NCBI GenBank assembly: GCA_035532475.1
Contig: DATKQY010000021.1
Location: forward strand, 1-29,578
Source: DATKQY01 sp035532475
GTDB lineage: Bacteria > Actinomycetota > Acidimicrobiia > Acidimicrobiales > Bog-793
Reading direction: 5' to 3'
Length of the DNA stretch: 29,578 bases
Below are positions 8,469 through 16,441 of the stretch, in pieces; within the stretch, counting starts at the first letter, position 1; every line of letters starts with the position of its first letter. Under the pieces are notes generated by a model. It ran no database searches and had not been told where the DNA came from. It saw nothing but the letters and a program-made list of their open reading frames with translations. The position numbers and the translations under genes were made by a program.

Positions 8469-8684
8469 TCAGGCAGTGGGTGCCAGCAGGCGCCAACGAC
8501 GGAACGCGACGAGCGTCCAGACCGCCTCCACCACGCCGAACGGCCACGCGCGTGACAAGAAGCCGTAGCTGCTCGACAGCGCGCAACCGGCGACGAAGGC
8601 GAGGACGAAGATGCGGCCACGCCTTTCCAGCGCGTACATGGCCATCATGAAGCTGAGCGCGACGATGCCGTAGACGGTGAGCAC
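8469..8684 (-). CDS. small conserved-looking membrane protein
   Basis: The product has 71 residues with a GTG start at 8684. A possible ribosome binding site, AGGGAAG, lies about nine bases upstream. Two hydrophobic segments, LTVYGIVALSFMMAMYAL and IFVLAFVAGCALSSSYGFL, flank the short basic loop ERRGR, and a third weaker one (VVEAVWTLVAF) contains aromatic residues. The pattern (ERRGR..VL.FA.GC..SS.YGFL...WPFGVVEA.W) looks like a small protein type found widely in actinobacteria, but I cannot assign a function. It lies on the same strand as furA, 265 bases upstream, with no sign of co-transcription. Confidence 0.6.
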   Translation of the reverse strand: MLTVYGIVALSFMMAMYALERRGRIFVLAFVAGCALSSSYGFLSRAWPFGVVEAVWTLVAFRRWRLLAPTA

Positions 8685-8841
8685 CCGACCATTCTTCCCT
8701 GTCGCGGGCGTCGTGCCGCCGCCGCTCGCGCCCGAGCGGAGCGGAGCGCTCCCCGGTGCTCGAGCGCGCCGGGAAGGGCACGGTGTCGGACGGCCTCGAG
8801 CTCGGGCGACGAAGGATGGCCGCTGCTACGGTTCGCGCGTG

Positions 8842-9288
8842 ATGAGGAGGCTGGTGATCGGGGTGGACGGCTCGCCTGCGGCCAACCGAGCGGTCGAGGT
8901 CGGCCTCGAGCTCGCCGCAGGATCGGGCGCTGACGTCGTGTTCATGCATTTCTCACCGCTTGCCGAATCGCTGTTCCAGGAGGACCCCGAGAACGGGCCG
9001 TCCCAGCAGCGCATCGCAGCGGCCGACCCGGTCCTCGGGGAGGCGGCGGCAGCCGCCCGGGCGCGGGGCGTCCAAGCCGAGCTCGATCTCGGGGACGAAC
9101 GGGGCACAGGGAACATCGCCGCGGCGCTCGCCGGCGCCGCGGAGGGCAAGGACGCGGACTTCATCGTTGTCGGCACGCGCGGCCACGGTGAGCTCCTTAG
9201 CGCGGTGCTCGGGAGCGTCTCACACGAGCTGCTGAGCATCTCGCGCCTTCCCGTCGTGGTCGTCCATGCCGGAGCGGACAAAGCCTGA
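8842..9288 (+). CDS. universal stress protein (UspA family)
   Basis: The product has 148 residues, one UspA domain. The N-terminal strand LVIGVDGSPAANRAVEVGLEL binds the nucleotide base. The ATP-binding motif G-x2-G-x9-G-S is intact in GTRGHGELLSAVLGS, so it belongs to the ATP-binding class, and the closing strand is PVVVVHAG. Such proteins act in the cytosol during stress and dormancy, and their exact biochemical role varies. The start is ATG 8842 or the adjacent GTG 8839. No ribosome binding site is visible. A TACGGT box at 8827-8832 would place the transcript start at the GTG, so a leaderless mRNA is possible. Confidence 0.92.
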   Translation: MRRLVIGVDGSPAANRAVEVGLELAAGSGADVVFMHFSPLAESLFQEDPENGPSQQRIAAADPVLGEAAAAARARGVQAELDLGDERGTGNIAAALAGAAEGKDADFIVVGTRGHGELLSAVLGSVSHELLSISRLPVVVVHAGADKA

Positions 9289-9596
9289 GGTAGGACCGCT
9301 CGGCGATTCGAGCAGACCACGTGAACGCCGCTCCGTGCTCGAGCCCCCTGCGGCCCACGTAGGCGGTGCTCCCCGGAGCGTGGGGCTCGGCGCTGACCGT
9401 CGCGACGGGCAGGTCGCGACTTCGGGACCTTCCGCCTCTCGGGGCCGGCGCGATCTTCCGAGGCGGCGCACCCGTCGTGCAAGCTCCAAGCGACGTGGTA
9501 CTGAGGCCGTGTCCACCTGGCGGAGCTGCCGGAGCCGGGTCAGGAGCGGCAACCGGCCGTTCGTGCGCTCACCCCTTCCCATGCTCAACTGGGGAG
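9289..9596. other. upstream region of the P450 gene
   Basis: These 308 bases hold no recognisable domain in any frame, although the P450 frame stays open back to 9366. Its translation there is low-complexity Ala/Gly/Arg/Pro and does not resemble a P450 N-terminus. A short GCTC/GAGC stem near 9368-9379 could end the stress-protein transcript. Confidence 0.3.
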
Positions 9597-11027
9597 GTGG
9601 CGCACCCAGCCGCTTCGGCGGCGACCTCCGCACCGGGAGCGGGGCGCAGGATCGCCAACTTGCGCGCCCTGCTCGACCTGCCCGGGACGCTTCGCCGCGT
9701 CCACGAGGGGGGTGCCGGCGCCGTGCGACTCGACGTCGGTCCCTACCCGGTCGCCTACGTCGCCCGGCCCGAGTCCGTCCGTTCGATGCTCGACACCAGA
9801 GTGACCGGCCTCGCGGAGCGCGGGCGGTTCTTCGAGGACGTCAGCCGCGTGATCGGCACCACATCCCTCGTCACCTGCGCCGGAGCCGAGCACGGCCGGC
9901 TGCGGAGACTGCTCGCCCCGGCGTTCCGACCCGAACAGGTGGCCGCCTATGCGGCCACGATGGTCGCCACGACCACGGAGCTCCAACGAGCATGGGAAGA
10001 CGGCGAGCCGCTGGTCGTCGACGAGGCGATGAGCCGTCTCACGCTCGAGGTCGCGGCGCGCGCACTGCTCGGCCTGAAGGGCGCGGCGGAACTGGACGAC
10101 TTCGGGGCGGTGCTCGACGCCGGCACCCGGGTCTTCTACCGGCTCGTGCTCCCGCGGCGGCTCGCGGACGTGCTGTGGAGCACGCGCCTGAGCGGAGCGA
10201 ACCGGCGGTTGTTCGCCGCCCGCTCCCGCGTGGATGCGTTCGTTCGCTCGCTGTTGGAGGAACGGGCCACTCGATCGGGAGGAGGCGGGAGCGCGCGACG
10301 CTCCACCGGCGGCAGAGGCGGCGAGGTCGGCACCACCCGGGAACCGGGCGCGCCACCGCCCAACCTGCTCGACGTGCTCCTCGCCGCCCGTGACGACGTC
10401 GGGGAGCCGCTCCGGCACGAGGAGCTGCGGGACCAGATCGTGACCTTCCTCTTCGCCGGGAATGAGACGACCGCCCAGGCGCTCACGTGGACCTTCGTCG
10501 AGCTAGCGCGCCATCCGGAGGTCGAGCGGGCGCTCCTCGACGAGCTCGACGAGGTGCTTGGCGGGCGCTCGCCGATGCCCGAGGACGCCGCTCGCCTCCG
10601 CTACACGCGAGCTGTCGTCCGCGAGACGTTGCGCCTCTGGCCGCCCGCATGGTTCCTCAGCCGGGAGGCCACGTCGGACACGACGATCGAAGGCTGCCCG
10701 CTTCGGCGCGGCACGCTCGTGCTCGCGAGCCCGCTCGCGCTCCACCGCGACGGCGCCTACTGGGACGATCCGGAACGCTTCGACCCGGACCGGTGGCTCG
10801 ACGAGAACGCCGAGGCCCGCGCGCACCCCGCCTACCTGCCCTTCGGCTACGGCCGGCGCAACTGCATCGGTTCGACCTTCGCGCTCACCGAGATGGTCCT
10901 CGTTGTCGCGACGGTGTGCGCCGGCTGGCGCGTCCGCGTCGTCGAGCCCGATCGAATCGAGCCGAAGGCCACGGTGACGCTGCGGCCACGGAGCGCCGTG
11001 CACGCCCGGCTCGAGCGCCGCCGCTGA
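9597..11027 (+). CDS. cytochrome P450
   Basis: With GTG at 9597 the protein has 476 residues. Seen: the beta-sheet region RLDVGPYPVAYVARPESVRS, I-helix oxygen-binding AGNETT (about residue 287), the K-helix ETLRLWPPAWF (ExxR, about 342), the PERFDPDRW region, and the heme-ligand loop FGYGRRNCIG with Cys at about 423. No N-terminal membrane anchor or fused reductase is seen, so it should be a soluble monooxygenase that needs separate redox partners; none are in the window. A roughly 30-residue Gly/Arg/Ser-rich stretch (from GGGGSARRSTGGRGG) interrupts the region before NLLDVLLAARDD. The start is uncertain: GTG 9597 has GGGGAGG directly touching it, and an earlier in-frame start is possible. 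The substrate is unknown. Confidence 0.92.
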   Translation: MAHPAASAATSAPGAGRRIANLRALLDLPGTLRRVHEGGAGAVRLDVGPYPVAYVARPESVRSMLDTRVTGLAERGRFFEDVSRVIGTTSLVTCAGAEHGRLRRLLAPAFRPEQVAAYAATMVATTTELQRAWEDGEPLVVDEAMSRLTLEVAARALLGLKGAAELDDFGAVLDAGTRVFYRLVLPRRLADVLWSTRLSGANRRLFAARSRVDAFVRSLLEERATRSGGGGSARRSTGGRGGEVGTTREPGAPPPNLLDVLLAARDDVGEPLRHEELRDQIVTFLFAGNETTAQALTWTFVELARHPEVERALLDELDEVLGGRSPMPEDAARLRYTRAVVRETLRLWPPAWFLSREATSDTTIEGCPLRRGTLVLASPLALHRDGAYWDDPERFDPDRWLDENAEARAHPAYLPFGYGRRNCIGSTFALTEMVLVVATVCAGWRVRVVEPDRIEPKATVTLRPRSAVHARLERRR

Positions 11028-11086
11028 CAGCTGGGCTGCGGCGCTGCACGGCCCCGAAGGCCTGCTCGACCCGTCGGGCGGCTCGC

Positions 11087-11389
11087 TCAGGCGTACGATG
11101 CCCGGGCGCGGAGCGCGTCGACCAATCGACGCTGGTCCGCCGTCGCATTGCGGAGCGCGAGCAGCTCGGTGCGGTGCACGAGCCGGGGGTTGCGGAGCGG
11201 GATCGCCACGACACCCACCGCCCCGTCGCATGCCGGAGCCGGCGGGAGGGCGGCGCCGTGGCCGGCCGCGACGAGCGCCAGCAGCGTCGGGAGGTCGCCG
11301 CCCTCGTAGATGACCGCAGCCGGCTTCGACGGGCCAAAGCGTGCGCGGAGGTCGGTGAAGCTGCCGGCGACACCGGGGGCCGTGATCCG
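11087..11389 (-). pseudogene. C-terminal fragment of a LysR-family regulator
   Basis: In the minus-strand frame from 11389 to the stop at 11087, 100 codons read RITAPGVAGSFTDLRARFG, then IYEGGDLPTLLALVAAGHGA, ALPPAPACDG, then VAIPLRNPRLVHRTELLALR and a C-terminal LVDALRARASYA. This is the distal half of a LysR substrate-binding domain (ITAPG; DLPTLLALVAAGHGAALLP; PL..PRLVHRTEL pattern). The DNA-binding half is missing. Upstream, in a different frame, lies the acyl-CoA dehydrogenase fragment, so the two form a junction near 11390. There is no start codon or ribosome binding site. The family call rests on my recognition of the pattern. Confidence 0.7.
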
Positions 11390-11903
11390 CGACCACGAGG
11401 ACGTCGGCCGTCAGCCCGTTGCCGATGAACGTCTTCGAGCCGTTGATGACGCACTCGTCCCCGTCTCGTACCGCTCGGGTCTGCATGCCATGCAGGTCGC
11501 TGCCGGCGTTCGGCTCGGTCATCGCGACCGCCGCGACGGCTGACCCGGCGCACAGCGCAGGGACCCAGCGCTGTCGCTGCTCCTCCTTCGCCAGCGTGAG
11601 CAGGTAGGGCGCGACGAGGTCGTTCAAGGCGGCGAGGCCGATGGCGACCGACAGGGCGCCGACGCCGGCGAGCTCCTCGTCGATGATCACGTTGCAGCGG
11701 AAGTCGTGCAGGCAGAGGCCGCCGTGCCGCTCGTCGACCTCGAAGCCGAGCAGCCCCGTCGCCCCCGCCTTCGTGTAGAGGTCCCGGTCGATCCGCCCCG
11801 CCTCGGCCCACGCCTCGAGGTGCGGGCTGACCTCGCGCTCGACGAAGGACCGCACCATCTTTCGGAACTCGTCGTGGTCGGCGTCGAACAGGTGACGATC
11901 CAT
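11390..11903 (-). pseudogene. N-terminal fragment of an acyl-CoA dehydrogenase
   Basis: From ATG 11903 (ribosome binding site GAGGAGG five bases upstream; GTG 11906 also possible) about 171 residues match the N-terminal and middle domains of acyl-CoA dehydrogenases: HDEFRKMVRSFVEREVSPHL, GLLGFEVDERHGG, the FAD signature VAMTEPNAGSDLHG, then INGSKTFIGNGLTADVLVV. Similarity stops at ADVLVV (about 11391). The C-terminal helical domain with the catalytic Glu region, about 200 residues, is absent. The frame stays open for a further 295 codons, but these are antisense to the LysR fragment and the P450. The promoter side and ribosome binding site look intact, so a truncated product could still be made. 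Confidence 0.85.
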
Positions 11904-12040
11904 CACGTTCCTCCTCGCCCGCGGCGCGCGCCGCGCCGGGGGCGTTCGGCGGGACCTGGGTCAGGCCGTGACAGCGCCGCCCGAGGTCGCGGTCGAGGCC
12001 GGTCAGAACCATCGAGCGCTCGCCGGCTCCTTCGGGCCGC

Positions 12041-13333
12041 TCAGGTGGCCGGCGGTAGGAGGGTCTCCGACGAGAGCGCGCCCTCCGCCGCCCGCCACAG
12101 GTACCAGGAGGCCACGGTGCGGTAGGGGCGCCACCGGTCGCCGTGCGTCTCCAGCGCGGCGCGCGTCGGGAGGTCCTGGCTGCCCATCATGGCGGCGAAG
12201 CCCTTTCGGACGCCGTAGTCATCGGAGGGCAAGACGTCCGGCCGCCCGAGACGGAAGATGAGGAGCATCTCCACCGTCCATCGGCCGATCCCTCGGACCC
12301 CGGTCAGCTGCTCGACGACCTCCTCGTCCTCTAGGCGCTGCACCTCGGCGAGCGTCGGCAGCTCACCGTCCACGGTCCGGCGGGCGAGGTCGCGCAACGA
12401 CAGCAGCTTCGAGCGAGACAGCCCCGCCGAGCGCAGCTTCTCCTCCGACGCGCGCAGGATCTGCTCGGGCGTCGGGCTGTGGTGCGAGTGGGGGAAGAGC
12501 GCCCGCACGCGGGCGAAGATGGTCGCTGCGGCCCTGCCGGTGAGCTGCTGGTAGACGATCGCCTCGGCCAGCGCGCCGAAGATGCTCGGCGTCTGGTCGA
12601 CGCGCAGACCCAAGGGCCCGACGGCATCGATCAGCCGCGCCATCTCGCCATCTGCGGCGCGGACGTGCGCCGTCGCGACCTCCGGGTCGAAGCCGAGCGC
12701 CCCATCCCCGTCGAACTGCGCTGCCGCAGCACCAGCCCCCGCCCCCTCGATCGAAAGCAGGCGGAGCTTGGTGACCACGCCACCGTTGGCCGAGAAGCCA
12801 CCGATCCTGCCGCCGGCGGCGAGGACGCGATGGCACGGGACGACGATCGCGAACGGGTTCCGTCCGAGCGCTTGTCCGACGGCACGAGCCGCGCCCGGCG
12901 AACCGAGCTTGGTCGCCAGCTCGCCGTAGGAGAGGGTCGTCCCGGGCGGTATTGCGCGCGCCGCCTCGTAGACGCGCCGGTGGAACGGCGGGACCCCGGT
13001 CATGTCGAGCACGACGGAGGAGAGGTCGCTCGCCTCGCCGCGAAGCAGCAAGACGATGGCGTCGAGCGCACGGCGCACCTCGGGAGGCGGCGCTGCCTCG
13101 GAGATGCCGGGGAACCGCTGCACGAGGCGTGCCCGGGTCGCGGTGTCGCGGGACTCGGGCAGCTGGATGGCGAGGATGCCCGAGTCGCCCCACACGACGC
13201 CGCACCGGCCGACGGGTGTGTCGAAGAGCGCGAGACCCGCCGGCTCCGGCGCCCGGCGCGGGGCCGGCCGCCCCAGGTCGTGCTCGAGGGCGGCGCCGGC
13301 CTTCGAGGCGCTTGGCTGTCGTGCGCTCGGCAT
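12041..13333 (-). CDS. fusion of methylated-DNA-cysteine methyltransferase and AlkA-type DNA glycosylase
   Basis: One 430-residue protein carries two alkylation-repair activities. Residues about 33-195 form an Ogt/MGMT domain: active-site PCHRV with Cys at about 167, the helix-turn-helix region LSYGELATKLGSPGAARAVG, and the GGFSANGG loop. MGMT proteins repair O6-alkylguanine by suicidal transfer to this Cys. Residues about 215-425 form a helix-hairpin-helix glycosylase: ALAEAIVYQQLTGRAAATIF, hairpin LTGVRGIGRWTVEMLL, and LPSDDYGVRKGF, whose second Asp (about 372) matches the AlkA catalytic Asp. The domains are joined by an Ala/Gly-rich linker (about 196-214). ATG 13333 follows AGGAGGTGAG closely; the further upstream open frame is low-complexity. 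Confidence 0.93.
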   Translation of the reverse strand: MPSARQPSASKAGAALEHDLGRPAPRRAPEPAGLALFDTPVGRCGVVWGDSGILAIQLPESRDTATRARLVQRFPGISEAAPPPEVRRALDAIVLLLRGEASDLSSVVLDMTGVPPFHRRVYEAARAIPPGTTLSYGELATKLGSPGAARAVGQALGRNPFAIVVPCHRVLAAGGRIGGFSANGGVVTKLRLLSIEGAGAGAAAAQFDGDGALGFDPEVATAHVRAADGEMARLIDAVGPLGLRVDQTPSIFGALAEAIVYQQLTGRAAATIFARVRALFPHSHHSPTPEQILRASEEKLRSAGLSRSKLLSLRDLARRTVDGELPTLAEVQRLEDEEVVEQLTGVRGIGRWTVEMLLIFRLGRPDVLPSDDYGVRKGFAAMMGSQDLPTRAALETHGDRWRPYRTVASWYLWRAAEGALSSETLLPPAT

Positions 13334-13525
13334 CTCACCTCCTGCGTCGCTGATGCGGCGAGTGTCCGTACCGGGCCGCCCGGTTTCGGAGCCGGCCGAG
13401 TTGCAGCGATGGTAGGCGCACCGGGAGGCACGGGAGCGGCGTCGTCGGCGGGGAACCGGCGCTCTTGCGGTCGCTACGCTGCCGGGCAACGCCGCAGGGT
13501 CGCGGCGGGACGAGTTGGGAGCGAG

Positions 13526-14275
13526 ATGCGCTACGAGCGTTCGTGGTCACCGGCGCCCGAGACGGGCGTGCGCGAGCGCCGAGCGCTGCGCGGCCAGCGC
13601 CGCGCAGCGCTCGGCGTCGGCGTCCTCGCCGTCGCCGCCGGCGCCCTCGCGCTCGTCCTGGCGCTCGGCTCAAGCTCCGCCGCGCCTGCCGCCCCCGGCC
13701 AGGTGAACGCCGTCAAGCGGGTCGTCATCGAGGTCGGCAACCTTGCCGCGGACGTGGGCGCGCCGGCCCCCGCGGGCAGCGCCGACGCGAGTTGGGCGCT
13801 CGCCGGCGACCCCCTCGGCCGGGGCCAGCCGCTCCGTCTCGCCCGGCCCGAGCACGTCTGGGTCGGCGCGCACGGCGCCGTCGAGCTGCTCTCGTCGGCG
13901 CAGGCGGCGGCGTTGCGCCGCGCCCAGGGGAGGTTGATCGACGCGGTCGCCACGGGTGACGAGCGGGCGCAGCTCGTGGCCCAGCTGGACTCGATCGTGG
14001 CCGGTGAGCAGCGCTCGGCCGCGGCGCTCTCCTCTCCGGGCGGGGTGCGGCCCAAGCGCTGGTACTCCGTCGACGTCAGGGGCACCTCGGCGAGCGCCGA
14101 CGTGCTCCTCGACGAGTGGCAGCAGCACGACCAGCTCAGCGCCTCGCCGGGGGGCAAGCGCCTGCAGGCGTCGGTAGCCACCGGCAAGGTGGAGGCGAAG
14201 GCCACCTTGCAGCGCACGGGTGGCGCCTGGCGGGTCGCCACGCTCGTCTTCACGCCCTGGCAGCAGCCGACCTGA
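13526..14275 (+). CDS. membrane-anchored protein of unknown function
   Basis: The product has 249 residues. It has a basic N-terminus (RERRALRGQRR), one membrane helix at about residues 28-47 (ALGVGVLAVAAGALALVLAL), and then an extracytoplasmic region. That region is helical and Ala/Gln-rich in the middle (LLSSAQAAALRRAQGRLIDA) and has a C-terminal part with strands (YSVDVRGTSASADVLLDEW; WRVATLVFTPW). This C-terminal pattern resembles the small alpha/beta domains of membrane-anchored actinobacterial proteins, but I do not recognise the family. ATG 13526 is preceded by GGGAG; the open frame further upstream is antisense to the repair fusion and is not counted. It is divergent from the repair gene. 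Confidence 0.72.
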   Translation: MRYERSWSPAPETGVRERRALRGQRRAALGVGVLAVAAGALALVLALGSSSAAPAAPGQVNAVKRVVIEVGNLAADVGAPAPAGSADASWALAGDPLGRGQPLRLARPEHVWVGAHGAVELLSSAQAAALRRAQGRLIDAVATGDERAQLVAQLDSIVAGEQRSAAALSSPGGVRPKRWYSVDVRGTSASADVLLDEWQQHDQLSASPGGKRLQASVATGKVEAKATLQRTGGAWRVATLVFTPWQQPT

Positions 14276-14301
14276 GCGCCGCGGCCCGGGGCAGCGAGGG
14301 C

Positions 14302-15681
14302 TCAGCCGGGGGAGCAGGAGGCGCGGTGGGTGCGCATCGCCGCGTGCCACGGTGCCGCGGCGGCGTCAGGGTGGAAGTCCCCGGTCGCGGCGTCGAGGTG
14401 GTAGTCGATCGGCGCCCTGTCCCCCGAAGCGACCCGAGCCACGGCGGCGAGAAGGCGGTTCACGTCGTCCTCGGTCGTGTTGATCGCCGCGCTCGCGCGG
14501 ACCGCCCCTGGCAGCCGGCTGCGGTCCCCGCGGCCCACGGCCGTCCGGAACGCGAGGACGTCGTCACGGGAGAGCCCGAGCAGTCGGACGAGGTAGGGGT
14601 GCGCGCAGAAGCAGCCGTGCCGGACGCCGATGGCGTCCTCGACGGCGAGGCGTGCCGCGACGAGCGCATGCGTGACCCCCTCGACGACGAAGGTGGCGAC
14701 CGGGAGTGTCTCCTCACCGGGCGCGGGGCCGAGGAGCCGCACGCCGGGGATCGAGGCGAGCCCGTCGCGCAGCAGCCCGGCGATGTGGCGGTCGTGCTCG
14801 ACGACCGCTTCCCAGCCCATCGCCCCGAGCGCGTCCATGGCGGCGTGCAGCGCGACCGCGCCGACCACGTTGGGCGAACCCGCCTCCTCGCGTTCGGGCG
14901 GGTCCGTCCACACGACCTCGTCGAGGTCGACGAGATCGACAGCGCCACCGCCGGCGAGGAAGGGATCGCCCTCGCTGAAGGCCACCCGAGGGCCGACGAG
15001 CACGCCGGCGCCGAATGGGGCGTACATCTTGTGGCCGCTCCAGGCGACGAAGTCGGCGTCGACCGGGAGCGGCCGGTGCGGGGCGAGCTGGGCGGCGTCG
15101 ACGACGACCGGGATGCCCCGGCGGTGGGCCGCGGCGACGAGCTCGGCCGTCGGCGGCAGCCAGCCGGTGATGTTCGAAGCGCCCGACACGGCCAACAGGC
15201 GCGGACGCGGCAGCTCGTCGAGCTGCGACTCGACAGCCGCCACGGTGAAGGTGCCGTCCTCGGCGCATTCCACGAAGCGACAGCGCGCGAGGCGCGACCA
15301 GGGCAGGAGGTTGGCGTGGTGCTCGATCACGGTCGTCACCACCACGTCGCTGTGGGTGAGCCGGAGCCGGTACGCGAGGTGGTTCAGGGCCTCGGTGGTG
15401 TTCCGGCAGATGATGGCCACGTCGTCACGGTCGCTCCGCCCGGCGAAGGCGAGCGCGGCGTCGCGCGCGTTCTCGTACGCGGCCGTCGCCAGCTGGGACT
15501 TGTAGCCGGCGCCGCGGTGCACGCTCGAGTACAACGGGATGAACGCTTCCACCCGCGCGAGCACCGAGGGGAGGGCGGCCGTGGAGGCGGCTGCGTCGAA
15601 GGAGAGGTAGGTCCGTTCGCGGCCGTCGGCGCACGGGACGGCGAGGTCGTCGCCGACGAGAGGAACCGGAGGCCGGGTCAC
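14302..15681 (-). CDS. class V aminotransferase / cysteine-desulfurase-like PLP enzyme
   Basis: The product has 459 residues with a GTG start at 15681. Fold-type I PLP motifs of the SufS/NifS/Csd family are seen: EHHANLLPW (about 120-128), VSGASNITG, VVVDAAQLAPH (about 192-202; Asp binds the PLP pyridine), SGHKMYAPFGAGVLVG with the PLP Lys at about 218, and GVRHGCFCAHPYL (about 352-363), where SufS carries its persulfide Cys in a GHHCAQP loop. The Cys pair C357/C359 sits in that loop, so desulfurase activity is plausible. It is not part of a suf or isc operon here; no scaffold, sulfE or sufBCD genes are nearby. The MarR gene lies 89 bases upstream on the same strand, which suggests control or co-transcription. 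The last roughly 35 residues are a polar extension. Confidence 0.88.
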   Translation of the reverse strand: MTRPPVPLVGDDLAVPCADGRERTYLSFDAAASTAALPSVLARVEAFIPLYSSVHRGAGYKSQLATAAYENARDAALAFAGRSDRDDVAIICRNTTEALNHLAYRLRLTHSDVVVTTVIEHHANLLPWSRLARCRFVECAEDGTFTVAAVESQLDELPRPRLLAVSGASNITGWLPPTAELVAAAHRRGIPVVVDAAQLAPHRPLPVDADFVAWSGHKMYAPFGAGVLVGPRVAFSEGDPFLAGGGAVDLVDLDEVVWTDPPEREEAGSPNVVGAVALHAAMDALGAMGWEAVVEHDRHIAGLLRDGLASIPGVRLLGPAPGEETLPVATFVVEGVTHALVAARLAVEDAIGVRHGCFCAHPYLVRLLGLSRDDVLAFRTAVGRGDRSRLPGAVRASAAINTTEDDVNRLLAAVARVASGDRAPIDYHLDAATGDFHPDAAAAPWHAAMRTHRASCSPG

Positions 15682-15770
15682 GGTCCGAGCCGCTCACGCC
15701 GCCGGCCGCGCGCCCCCGGCGCGCAGTCGCCGACGTCTCGAAACCTGCGGGTCGCGATCGCGGTTCTCCC

Positions 15771-16313
15771 TCAAATGCTGGTCGCCGGCGGGCTCGTGCC
15801 CGTCGTGAAGCGGCGACTACCGAGCGTACCGTCACTGGCGGCGCCGCCCGGATGCTCCTCCGGCTGCGCCCCGCCGGCCGCGGCGAGGCGGCCGAGCGAT
15901 TCGGCGATGGCCATCTGCTCCGCCGTCGGGAGCACCGACAGCACCCGTCCGATGCCGATCCGGCGACGTTCGGTGAGGTCATCGACGGTTCGCCGCCCGA
16001 ACTCGGTGAGCACGATCCGAATCTGCCGCCGGTTGCCCCGGTCGGGCTCACGAGTGACGAGCTCCTTGGCGACCAGGCGGTCGCACATCCGCGTCGCGGT
16101 CGACGGCGTGACGCCGAGCGCGGTGGCGAGGGCCGCGAGGCTGAGCGGTCCGCCGCTCGCTAGCACCGTTAGCGCCCGGTACTGCGAGAGGGTGACGCCG
16201 TCGCCGGCGTCGGCCAACGCCTGGGCGCTGATCCGCGCGAGAACCCGTCCCGCGCGCATGACCGCGTCGATCGCGCGTCGCTGGACCTCGAGATCGAGTA
16301 CTGTGAGTTGCAC
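15771..16313 (-). CDS. MarR-family transcriptional regulator
   Basis: With GTG 16313 the protein has 180 residues. The winged helix-turn-helix is clear: LSQYRALTVLASGGPLSLAA, LGVTPSTATRMCDRLVAKEL and the wing TREPDRGNRRQIRIVLTEFG; N- and C-terminal helices would form the dimer interface. The C-terminal tail after about residue 150 (GGAQPEEHPGG...) is longer and more disordered than usual. GTG 16313 is chosen because the likely -10 box at 16323-16328 puts the transcript start just before it; TTG 16331 would also be in frame but lies upstream of the expected transcript. It is divergent from the TetR gene and upstream of the cysteine-desulfurase-like gene. Confidence 0.9.
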   Translation of the reverse strand: MQLTVLDLEVQRRAIDAVMRAGRVLARISAQALADAGDGVTLSQYRALTVLASGGPLSLAALATALGVTPSTATRMCDRLVAKELVTREPDRGNRRQIRIVLTEFGRRTVDDLTERRRIGIGRVLSVLPTAEQMAIAESLGRLAAAGGAQPEEHPGGAASDGTLGSRRFTTGTSPPATSI

Positions 16314-16328
16314 TATGCAACAATCATA
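16307..16328 (-). promoter_or_regulatory. perfect dyad operator and -10 box at the marR start
   Basis: GTTGCA (16307-16312), a 3-base spacer and TGCAAC (16316-16321) form a perfect inverted repeat covering the marR GTG codon (16313-16311). On the minus strand TATGAT (16328-16323) directly precedes it as a -10 box; no good -35 box is seen. The predicted start of transcription falls inside the repeat, a classic place for autorepression. Confidence 0.6.
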
Positions 16329-16441
16329 CAAGCCAATCGGTCCAGTCGCGCTCCATTGAGGGGGCGGCCGGACTGCGAACCGAGGACCGTCGCTGCTCCC
16401 GCCGGGGCGCCACGATCGCGGCCTGATCTCCCGGCCCGCCG

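Noticed and set aside
9585..10418. Long minus-strand open frame opposite the P450
   Set aside because: It is antisense to conserved P450 motifs and reads as Arg/Gly/Glu-rich low-complexity sequence without domains; such frames are common in GC-rich DNA.
10503..11389. C-terminal continuation of the acyl-CoA dehydrogenase frame
   Set aside because: The frame is open but its translation is unrelated to the family and overlaps the LysR fragment and the P450 in antisense.
12479..13525. Upstream extension of the membrane-anchored protein to 598 residues
   Set aside because: The extension is antisense to the repair fusion; ATG 13526 has a ribosome binding site and begins a normal membrane-anchor sequence.
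14116..16359. 747-codon plus-strand open frame across the PLP enzyme and MarR genes
   Set aside because: It has no domain sense and is antisense to two clear genes.
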